Below, piece after piece: positions 39,101-51,100 of a stretch of DNA of 64,000 bases. Position numbers and translations under genes: made by a program. Under the pieces are notes generated by a model that worked only from the letters and a program-made list of their open reading frames with translations, was not told where the DNA came from and ran no database searches. The DNA lies in contig JACDOX010000015.1 of assembly GCA_014549065.1 (NCBI GenBank), positions 3,575,728 to 3,639,727 on the forward strand, read 5' to 3'. The number at the start of each line of letters is the position of its first letter. Positions within the stretch are counted from its first letter, which is position 1. The DNA is from Cardinalis cardinalis. Its lineage: Eukaryota; Chordata; Aves; Passeriformes; Cardinalidae.

Positions 39101-42100
39101 ACTTAAATGTATTGCCAATCAAAATCAGAGAACCCACCCCTACCTTCTCTCCTGAATTTGACTTTATTAATGATTCTCTGCTTCCTCCCACCAGCANTAC
39201 AGGGAGATGGAGAATAAGGGTTATGGCCAGTTCATCACATGGTTCTGCTGCTCCTTCCTCCTCAGGGAGAGGAGTCTTTTCCCTGCTCCAGGGTGGGGTC
39301 CCTCACACAGCAGACAGTCCTCCACAAACTTCTCCAGTGTGAGTCCTTCCCATGGACTACAGCTTTTTATTAACTGCTCCATTGTGGTCCCTTCCACAGG
39401 ANNNNNNNNNNNNNNNNNNNNNNNNNNNNNNNNNNNNNNNNNNNNNNNNNNNNNNNNNNNNNNNNNNNNNNNNNNNNNNNNNNNNNNNNNNNNNNNNNNN
39501 NNNNNNNNNNNNNNNNNNNNNNNNNNNNNNNNNNNNNNNNNNNNNNNNNNNNNNNNNNNNNNNNNNNNNNNNNNNNNNNNNNNNNNNNNNNNNNNNNNNN
39601 NNNNNNNNNNNNNNNNNNNNNNNNNNNNNNNNNNNNNNNNNNNNNNNNNNNNNNNNNNNNNNNNNNNNNNNNNNNNNNNNNNNNNNNNNNNNNNNNNNNN
39701 NNNNNNNNNNNNNNNNNNNNNNNNNNNNNNNNNNNNNNNNNNNNNNNNNNNNNNNNNNNNNNNNNNNNNNNNNNNNNNNNNNNNNNNNNNNNNNNNNNNN
39801 NNNNNNNNNNNNNNNNNNNNNNNNNNCTGTAGGTGGATCTCAGCTCTCCCCTGGACCTCCATGGGCTGCATGGTGACAGCCTGCTCACCCTGGGCTGCAC
39901 CACAGCCTGCAGGTGGATCTTTGCTTTGGCACCTGAAGCACCTCCTCCTCTAGTTCTGACCTGGGTGTCTGCAGAGATTTTTCTCTCACAGATTCTCACT
40001 TCTGTCTTCCCTGGCCATATTTCATTTCTGCACAATGACATTTTCCCCTACATAGATATTTTGTCACAGAGGCATTACTACCATCTCTGATTGGCTTAAA
40101 TTTGGTCAGCAGCAGATCCATCTTGGAGCCATCTGGCATTGGCTCTGTCAGACACGGGGGAAGCTTCTACCANCTTCTCAGAGAAGCCACTTCTGTAAGT
40201 CCCCTGGCTAACAAAACCTGTCCACACAAGCCCAATCCAGCGATACACTTTGTATGTTAAAAGTGACATATTTTTAAAATATTTTGGTGCCTCTTTAGTC
40301 ATAGCACTTTCATCTTTCTACTTCAGAATTTTTTAATAATGTCATGTTTTCTTCTCAGAGCAGAGAGCATAAATTTCTATAACATAAAGTAAAAAGCTGG
40401 TGAAATATACCTTTGTCAAACTTACAAAAATAAAAGTAGTTTAGTAAAAACAAGTGCACACTANTATGAAATTGTGGGGGTTATTAAGAACCTCATACAT
40501 CATTAAAAAGTAAATACCGCTTACGGAAGCCTGGAAAGAATTTGTAAAAGATTGAAAAAAGGTTCCTTGCTGAAAAATATTAGTTACCATTTGTATATTA
40601 ATAATGCCATGTAGTTTTGGTCNTAGTGTTTAACGTTTTCCATGTGGTATAAANTGATNCCCCTTAAAAATGTGATCTGTTGCTAAGGGTTTAGCTGATT
40701 TAGATTTTGTGTATCTGCAAAGAAATTAACTTCTTACACACCTGGAAACATCAGTAATGAGACCTATGGCAGCATCTCTTCTGCATGCTTTGATGTGTTG
40801 TTTAAAATAGCAATGTCTTTTAAAATAGTTACATACTTTTATGATTAGAATAGTTTATAAATATCTAAGAGTTTTAATAGTCAAAGCAAAATAAAGTAAG
40901 GAAAAAAAAGGACAAAATTTCAGTCAAACTTGACTTTCCTCCNACGTATTTTCTTGACAACATAGGACAGGTAAATGAACTAATTCATATCACAACCTGT
41001 CTGAAAATGAAACTTGTAGAACCTACCTCATGTCTTTTTTGGAAGACTATCTTTAAGTCTTACTGTAAAATGAAAATAGAAAATTATTGCTTTCTCATGA
41101 CTTTTTTTCTCTAAGTATTACTTTACTGTCTCTATTAAAATCTGATTGTAGCATTCAAAATAAAACTAACTTCATGTTTAGATCATTAAGGACTAATGTT
41201 TATATCCTTGTAAACACAAAGGTAATTTTATTTTATATCTACATTTTAATATTCCATAGATTGCTGACAATGCATAATATACAAATAGTAACTCAAAATA
41301 TTTAACTTTTTAGGGTCTAAGTAGAAGAAAAATGTATTAAAATGTATTAAATGTTAGTAAAATAATTTCAGATCTCTTGTTTCTATAAACTAGGCACCTA
41401 TTAACCTTCTTTGTCTTAGGCAGTCTAGGTGATGAGTATATCATTAAAATTATGAAGGAGAAGCTCATGTCCATGCCTTGTAGGAATCAGGGATATGTTT
41501 TAGATGGGTTCCCAGAGACCTATGAAGAGGCAATGGATCTTTTTAAAGGTGTGTACTGCTTGATTTGGTTTTGTTGCTGCTTTTGTTTTTATTGCTGTTG
41601 ATGTTGTCATTATCATTGTTGTTCTCAGAGCCGTACTACTTGAGTGCATCAGCACTGTAATGACTGCATTGCAAGATACAGAACTAAATTTTGTGATGTG
41701 TGATTATTAGAATGTAAGAAGGACTGTAATGCACCTTATTTAATTTATGCACAAGATAATTTTTAGACTATCTTTCCTGGTAATGTAAAAAGTAAATGCA
41801 CAAGCATGGAGGATGCTCTCTTGTCCAGCTCTACTTAAGCAAGCTCTATAGAAGAATTTCTTCATAACGTTTAAGGGCTACTGAAAGAGGGGATCCAGCC
41901 AGTGCACCAGTACATATTTTGTGAGCCAAATTACAGTGTATTTATTCAGTAAGCTACTGTAGATACACACATTTCAAATTGTGAGCAAGCACTGTCCATT
42001 AAGACCAAGANTCATCTTCATGTTTAAATTGTAACTGAGGTTTGAAGGTACAGAAAAATAGTCTTGTTCAGCTTAGTATGCTGTTCTGCAAATGGTCATG

Positions 42101-45100
42101 NTCAGCTGGTACTCTACAGGCAGTTTTACTGACTATTCATAAAAGCAGANCCTTAGTAGCAAAAACCATTTTAACAGAGTTGTAAAATATTTCTACTCAT
42201 TGTTCTGAGCCTTGTCTCTATTTTTTTGCAGAATANTTTATTGGGCAGGAGGAGAGGCCAAAGATAAGACAGCAGTTTTAAAATTGGACATATTTAAAAA
42301 TTGTGTGTGCATGCAGATGCACTGTGGTGTAGGCAAATAACTACTAGTGTCCCAAGGTACAATTCTGGGGTGCCTGGCAACATTAATTACTCACTGAATT
42401 CTCTAAACTGGTGTCAAGGTTAGATTAATTTCCAATTATTATTATAATTTGGATATTGGCAAATCTGTGTTTTACTGGCATATTTTTAGCAAATAAAGTG
42501 ATATTGTTGCTTCAAATGAAAATGTCAATTATTTCTTACTTTTGTTTTAATAGAAGAGGATGAAGGAGAAGAAGAAGAGGAACAAGCAGTAGGCAAAATG
42601 CCTAAATTTAATCAAATAATCATACCTGGTAAGTTCAATAGATTTATTTTTAAATAAACTGAGTAGTTGTATTTTCTAATTAAATAAACTGATGAAAAAT
42701 TGCTGCCACCAACAAGAAGTCTAAAATATCACTCCATCTGTCCCTGTTTAATTTCACTTTAAAAAAAAATCTATTTCATGTAATGCTGCTGCCCTCATAT
42801 TTAAAAGTGAACAATTAATCATAGAATCATTTAGGTTGGAAAAGACCACTAAGAGCATCAAGTCAAATCCTAAATCCAGCACTTCCAAGTCCACCACTAA
42901 ACCACATCCCTTAGTGTCACATCTCCTTATCTCTCAAATACCTCTAGGGATGGTGACTCAATCACCTCNATCACTTCTGCAGACATCCTGTTCCAATGCT
43001 TGGCCACCTTTTTGCTGAAGAAGTTTTTCTTAATAAAAAGGAAGGGTTTGGTTCAGTTTCTGGGTTGTTTGTTTGTTTGCTTGTTTTTTTTTTTTTTTGT
43101 GAAAATGCCACCAACTGTTGGCTGATAACAACAGTAGTGGCTGTCTTGTTGTGATTACAGCAGCTTAATGGAATAAAAATGTAATGCATTGGTTATGCTG
43201 AGAATTAAAATAGAGTGGATTTAATCTATGTAGAAATTGCTTTNTCCTGCTGTTTTTGCTTGATTCCTTTGGAAATTTTATATATATTCAAACAATATGT
43301 TCTTCTTCACAGAATTTATTTTTTCTTTGATTGCATCTGATGAATTCCTTATAAACAGAATAATACAACTTTCAGAGAGTGAAGTTGCTGGAACTCATTA
43401 TACTGAGGAACAGTTCCTGGAAACTCTGAAACGCTTCCGCAAGATAAATACCGATGATGTGACAGTTCTCAACTATTTTGATGAACTTGAAATACATCCT
43501 CAGTTTATTGGTAAGGAATAATAAAATTAGTAGATATAACATGAATACAAATTTTTTGTTCTTACAAATTTAACACTTGCAAAAATCAAATAGTAAGTAT
43601 CCATATATAAATAATATTTTTCTTAACATTGCAGAATACATATACAACAAGCATTTAATTATATACCTGCAAAAATATTCTTTTACTGTTAACCTGTTTG
43701 TAAAATTTGGGGTGTTAGTTGTTCATTTTTGTAATCTTAATTATTAAAATAATTTTGTGACTTAGGTTACAGATCTCTGTACTGGCATCCTTTNAGATAG
43801 GTGTAAGAGTACATTTTCATGGACATAAACATTATGGTTCCTTATTTTTTTTTCTTTAGATTTATCCTCTGATGCTATTGTTATCCTCAAAAATTGGATT
43901 TGTTACCTGGTGGGCAACAAGCTGATAATTATATCCTGAAGAGAGGCATTGATTGCTGATTTCAGAGTTCTGTGCTTAGTGGTGCTCCACAAATCAAACA
44001 CTCCTACTATCAAAACTTTTCACTATTTATACATTTTACCAAACAAAGGGATTAGTGTTTATTGGCTAAATATTACATAGTTCTCTTATTAATTAGTATT
44101 CTTCTATTGGGTAATTATTCTCTTGCTTNCTATGCTCAGTGTTACTCTTCATTTGGGTCAGTGGGTTTTTTATGTTGGTGGTCCTTGAATATGTGGCTGT
44201 AATTTCCTCACTGCTGGCATGAACTTTTACCCAGCTGGAGCTGATTTCAGCANAATTTCTCAGTTGGCTTTATTTGTTTCTTCCTTGGGCGTTCTGCCAA
44301 ATGTCCTTATGGCCTGTAAATGTTGCACTCTTTGTGTCCACTATCAGNGGTACATCCTTCTTCCCCAGCTTTGTTAATGGCTCAGTGGTTGGAGATCATT
44401 GAGTCTTGTTCAGGCCTACACCTTAACAAGGTAATTCAAGGAACAAATAATTTGTTTTTGTAACACCTGGACATCATTTAGAGCTTGCTGTCTGTTTCAT
44501 GGGTTAAATCTCCCTTCTTGTTGATCAACCTTGAAAGTATGCAAAGATGAAATATCAAAGTACAAAATTTCCTCAAAAAAAATTACATTTTCCACAGTTT
44601 GCAACCCCATGACAATACGTGGGTAATCCGTAAATTAAGAGGCATTTAAGAAAATTACTAGAAATCAAAAGTGTAAGGCTGAGACTGAATCTGTTTTGCA
44701 CTATACCTGTATGTGAGAAAATTTGTCTTCCCTACATACTNTCTAGAAAATTGTGATCACTGGGAAATCTTGAGAAGATAACTATAATCTGATTATTCAT
44801 GCTAGTGAGATCAGAGTGACAGCATTCTAAAAAAAAGGTGGGTTTTAGGGGGGAGAGGAAAGGAAACAAAGAATAAGCATGAGACCTCTGCAGCTAAAAT
44901 CAAACTGCTGATATTTGCAATGTCTATTTGAGATTAATTATGAGAAGTTAATTGTTCAACCCCCTAGCCACAACTGATTTTCCAAGATTTTTATTTATTG
45001 TCAGTACTGGAGATTATTTTGAAAATANTAAGATATAAATGTTGTTAGGAAATGTAGTAGTGGGAGAAAATAGTGAGTTAGTGTAATTGTTTTAGAACTG

Positions 45101-48100
45101 AGGAAATTCTACTGTGAAAAGTAAATGTATGAAAAGGTAAATATAGAAGTCTGATGTCACCAATTGGTCATATTCTTAGCTTATACACTTCTAGATATGC
45201 AAGTAGAGGCACTGTCAAAGAATTATGCCTCAGGATTATTCTTCAACTGTAGCCCATTCCAAATACAGAAAGTCACTTGCCTACTGATTTTAGTTATTGC
45301 AGTATCACAACTGTGATGTTCCAGATGGTTTTCATAGCATTGATTCTCATGTTCAAATGAGCATCATCTTTATGTCCTGTTTGTCTCAGGAGTGTCTCCT
45401 TACCCATGTTCACACTCCTGGTTGTTACCCATGGNAGCATGCAGGTGTGTTGCTTCTGCTGTAAAATGGTAGGAACAGATTACAAAGATAACTCAGCCAT
45501 TAACCACTCCATTCTATCGATGTTCCAGCTGGATTTTCAGATGCATAGAATTAAGTAGCAATGTAATGCAATCTGATAAAATTAAGTAATTTTATCAGAG
45601 ACCAAACTGCTTGCTCAGTTATATTCTGAAGACGAGGTTAAAAATTGTGCCTGTGATGTGTTAAATATTGTTTCAAAATAATAAAAGTTTTCTTCCACCT
45701 TAAATTTAAAAAGTTGTAACATATGGTTTTATGTATCATTTTTATGATTATTATTTTTTCTGAGTCTGAAATATGATTAGTACAAAGGAGTGGGCTTCAA
45801 GATTCTGGAAACTCAATTTTGCCTTGATGACTCACTATATGAAGACTGCAAGTTGGTTATCTTGTGTCTTGTTTTTCTCATTTGCAAACTGGGAATGGTG
45901 ACAGGCATGTTAGATCTTATACAAAAANGCATGTTAAAGTTACAACAGCAATCCATTTAAAGACCTTAATTTATNAACTCCTTCTCCAGAGATCTTTCCT
46001 CTCAGCTAGCATCAGTGCTAACTTCATTTCTCATTTGAATTGCATTAGTTTTTGAGGATAAATGTAGTTAATTCTGATTGCTGTAAAATGAACATTGTAC
46101 TCTTCTGTGGCCATCCAAGAAAAAAGCAGTCTTTGAGACCTCAAATTCAGCATTGAAACCATTCTTAGCACTAGTTTAAATGACAAGAAAAGTGATTTTC
46201 ATTGTAATTTGTATGTCCAGGTGCAGCTAAAATTGTAGGAATGATGGGCTGCTTGCTATAGCAAATGTCTTTCTTTAATTTGGAATGCTTCAGGAATGTA
46301 ATTCCTGATTTTTGAAAGAAGAAGGTGTAAAATAAGCTTTATCACGTAGAATTATGTTAGTTCCCTCCTCAATTCATGCTCAGAGTTTGGATTTGAGGTC
46401 CAAATCACAAACAATTTAACTCTTGGAAAAATGATATTAGTATTTGAGAGTCTGATTTTGCCTGAATTGGTGATTAGAAAGAACTGGGAAAAATGCTTTG
46501 CCAATGACTTTCAAAATAACTTCCTAAAGAACTGTGGAGCAGGGGCGACTGGATTCTCATCTAAATTCTGTATTATAATTCTTCTTTTTCCCTCCATCTG
46601 CATGCTCTCCTTACCCACTTTTGTGCTTTTACACCTTCCATTTCCTGCCCCTGAACAAGCCCTTTGCCTCAGTATTCTCTACCTCAAATGCCCACTTCTC
46701 CTCTTCTCCATGTACATTCCTGTACTGTTTCTGCCTCCCCACACTGAATGCATACAGAAACTAGAGAGCCCTGGAGAAAGTCTTCATTCTTCTGCATTTT
46801 TTCTTTTTCTTCTTTCTTGTCAAGTTTATTGTGCAAGTAACTTCCAGCAATTAAAAGTGGAGAAGGAATAAATGAAAGAGAAGGTCTTGTTCAGTCCTAC
46901 CCCAGCTACAAATTTGTTTTGTAAATATAACACAGTAAGAGATTGACTGGAGAAAGGTCTGTGTATTTGTAAATGTGTATGAGTGAAAACATTGGAGTTT
47001 GTGCCACGTCCTTACAACCTATTGTGTAGCATTCCAGGGGAGAGAAGACAAAACTGATGGTTTTGTGCATCTGGATAAGTTGACATAAGATTGGTGTCAG
47101 GAACATCTCTGAGAGATGGTAGTTGACCTCTTTTTTGAGTTTCAAAACCCGGGCAAGCTTCAATTGTTAAACAATAGTTGTAAAATTTATTTNAGTATGT
47201 TTCTTCCTTACATCAGCTTAAAAGGTAAAGTATTGTAGCTGAAACTGGTAAAGAAAATCAGATTTANAAAACTTCACTCTATGTAACAAAAAATTGACAT
47301 TTATAAGCAATTGNAAACAACATCTTTTACTTTAAAATTCAAATAACATGAACACAATATATTTTTAGGTCTTGCATAATACTTGAGGATAGTTGACAAA
47401 ACCTTGAAATGGTTCTCTCTTGTATTATTTAAAAGATATAGCTGTATATGAAGATTTTGAAAACAGACTTGCTGTATCAAAGATCATCAAGGAAGTTGGA
47501 GAACCTAGGAATTACGGTTTGACAGATGAAGAAAAGGAGGCTTTGCAACGGCAGGCAGCTGAGGAACACCTTGCCAAAGAAGCTAAAGAAAAAGCTGAAC
47601 AAGAGTGTAAAGAAGATAAGGAAAGGGAAGAAAGAAAGGAGAGATGGGAAGAGTGGGTAGGTTAATAAATTTTGTTGGGAAAACATTATCATTTATGTGT
47701 TTTAGATGACTTCAAATAATCTGTTATGTAAATACACTTGGGAAANGTAGCATAAATTCTCTTATTCCTTATATCCTACTTTAGGTTTGGGTTAGGCTAT
47801 CTCCACAGTGCATTATAAAGCCCATCTTACAGAATATGCCTTTTTTATTACAGACATAGCATTTTTTTGCATTTTGGTGTCAGCATGTCTTTAAAATACT
47901 TNTATGGTACTTTTGTTGCTGCTGTGCTGTAGCTCTTCTATTTTACCATTTATAAATACCTACTACAATCAGTGGAGAGTTTCCTTACCAAGTTGAACAG
48001 GACTTTTGCATTTGCTCAGTTTACTTCTAAGTGCCTGACTTCAGTCTTAATTATCAAACTAGATTTTTAGCTCAACACTGACCCANTCTTCCAGCCTGCA

Positions 48101-51100
48101 TTGCAGAAAGGTTTCTGAGCCTGCAAGAACGTGTGTAAGAGCTGAGTATTTGGTTCGGTAAGGACTACCTGATGCAGTCTGAAGGATGGTTTTTGTTTGC
48201 TAATAATCTAATAAATACTTGGTATTTANGCTAGCTGACCCCAGAAGACTTGCACGTGATGCTTTTTCCTTATTTACCTTTCTACACCCAAGGACAATTT
48301 AGTAAAATTACCTGAAATTCCTACTGTAAGAATGTTCCTGTTCACACCCAAAGTCAGGCCGTTTCACCAGAGGGCAAGTCTATTGTCTTCTTTTAGAGCT
48401 ATTTAAAAACAAACTAATCCTTCCACGGAGAAGTCCTTTTCTTATATTTCAGTGCCCATACACATCTATGGAGCAATAATATGCTGAAATTACTGACAAT
48501 TAAAGAAGCATTTACATTCCTCTGATGTTGGCTCATATATAAGGGTTTTCTAATATCTGATTGTTTACAGCTTCATTCAACATTAAACAGCATTTTGTAC
48601 CCTGTAAAGTTCGAAAGAATAGCTAACACAATTTAGCTAGATTCAATCCAAGCCATCTACCTTTAAAAGTGCAAACTGCAATAATCGAAGCTGAAGTAGG
48701 TGTTAGATAAAACGTGTGTTTAAGGTTATCCTTTAAAATAGGCAGATGATCAGATCTAAGCAACTGTTCATTTGCCCTTGACACTGTAAATTAGCTGCTG
48801 TCTTCGAGTAGTGGCCAGAGACCACTTGCAAGATTTATTCAATAGCACTCCTGGATTGTGTGAATAAGGTAAAAATTGGTGTATCTGTTTTATCTGAATA
48901 TTGCTTTTGTGTTATGCCTCGAGGATAGAAAAGCAGTCTTCAGAGTATCATCTNTTTGCTGTAGCTCTATATGACTCAGGCTACTGATGAATAAAATGAG
49001 TGAAGAGAGGACAATGAAAATGAGTTGGAGTAATCTTCTGGCTAAAGCTGCTGCAAGTATGCATGCTACTAAGTGCTATTGAATGGAAGGAAGAAAAGCT
49101 TGCAGCAGTTTTATTCCCTCATCCCTCTTACTTTTTGAGTGTAAAAATATAATTTGGTTTAACCTGAATTCAGAAATAAATTTAGCTGGTGGAAACAGAT
49201 GTATTTCACTGTGGTTTTAGTGTATTTGACTCTCAAGCCCCTCAAAAACGTCAGTGAAATACAAATAAAACAAATAAAGGGAACCAAAGAGAAACTAACT
49301 CAACACAATTAACAAATAGAAAATTAGAAAGCCAGGGCTCTCTACTGAGTAAAAATATTCTCCTTCCCTCCACTTAAAATAAGCCTCAAGAAACTACCTG
49401 TGTTTTGCAATAGCATTAATTTTTGAAGTGCTACAGTGTATTTCAGCTGTTTTGCCAAATACTTTATGGAAATGGGACCACTGGAAGACTTGAGAATAAA
49501 CCTCCTTTTTAGGTGTTAAAGAAAAAAAATAAAATCATTTTAGTAAAGAGATTATGTCAGTCCTTATTATGTTCAATTCTTTGCCCTCAGTGTGTTGTGT
49601 GCTCTGAATTTAATAAGCAGTTAATAATTTTTACTGTCAACTTGTTCTTTAAAGTTCTGTCCACAGCTTCTAAAATTATTTTTTCCCTCTAGACCAGCAC
49701 TATTATTTAGCCAAATGTTATTTGATGGATTTTATAAANATATTTTTTTCTTTATTAATTGTAGAATAAACAGCAGGAGGAAGTGAAAAAACAGGAACAA
49801 GAGTTATTGGAGGCCCAGTCTATTCCACTACGAAACTATTTAATGAAGAATGTCATGCCAACACTTATGCAAGGGATAAATGAATGTTGTAGGATCAGGC
49901 CTGATGATCCAGTCAATTTTCTGGTAAGGTCATTATGTTTTGTTTCTTAAATATTTTTGAATACTCATATAGACCCAAATAATCTCTATTAATGAGAGNA
50001 CTTAAATTTCCTCCCCACTCTCAGGATAGTAACTAATTAATGATTAGAATCAGCAATTCTGGTGACCAGCAATTATAGTGAAAATTAAAACCCAGAAACT
50101 ACTCCTCATGGGATCAGTTGATACTGTGTATCAAGGGAAGGATCCAGTGTAGTTAAACAGTAATAGGACAAAAATCACTATCAGAATCTGTTTCCCCTTA
50201 GTATGTGCACTCTGCATATCTTATGTACCCTGACAATTCTGCTGTGCCATAGAGGACTACAAGTTAAAGAACTTTTTTACATGAGGCTTTCATTTCCACT
50301 AGATTGATTTGTGGAAATTTCATAACAATGAACCTGTTATGATATCTGATAGCTGGAGTTAGGTGCCTCAAAAGAGGGTCCACAAACAAAGAGATCCCTG
50401 AGCAACTACACTCTTACAATCTAGACTTCCCATCCCTCACAGGACATCCCTCATGGGACCAAGAGCTCTATGAGGCTCTGAGATCTGGTTGCCCCTCATT
50501 GGTTTGCTGTCTGTTACCAAGAGTTTGCCAAAGGGTCACCTCCACACCCTCTTAGGNCGGTTTCAGTGGGCTTTTGGTTGGTTCTGGTTGCTACAATAAT
50601 GTGGTTGTTACGGTTCATATACCATGATCTATGGGCTGTCTATCCCAGCTATTAATTTTTAAGTAATGTTTAAGCTGTAGCTTTGTCTATTCTATTANTA
50701 ATGTTCAGATTGTTAGTGCCAGGTTTCGCTGTAATCCATCTTTGACTTAAAAACATAACCATATGGTTCAGATAAAGTTCAACCTGCAGCCTAAAAATTC
50801 TAGCTACTTCTGCCTACTTTCAAATTATTTTACATTTTTAACTCTTCAGAAAGCAGGACATCATTCTCCCCCCGCTACCCCCACCCTCCTGGCACAACTG
50901 AACACATTGTCATAATGATAAATGGAATCTCTTTAATTCCCTTCACAATACACACACAAATAAAGGAGAAAATCCTGTAGGACATTCACAGACTAATTCC
51001 AGTTGCAAATGACCTCAGGACAGTATCCAGCTCAACTTTGGGCTGCAAGCAGGGTCAGGTCATTGCATTCAGACAGGAATCCAGGTGCTGTAACGTTATT

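Larger units (their letters stand above)
38877..41419 (+). other. AK7 intron 12
   Basis: Contains the 425-base sequencing gap and the flanking retroelement-like repeat. The part from 40300 onward is AT-rich with no features recognised. Confidence 0.5.

Noticed and set aside
39207..40041. Open frames spanning the gap region
   Set aside because: Most of their length is unknown sequence; the flanks are repetitive element.
46431..46871. 146-codon plus-strand frame in AK7 intron 15
   Set aside because: Compositional run in a C/T-rich stretch, with no recognisable domain and no splice context linking it to AK7.
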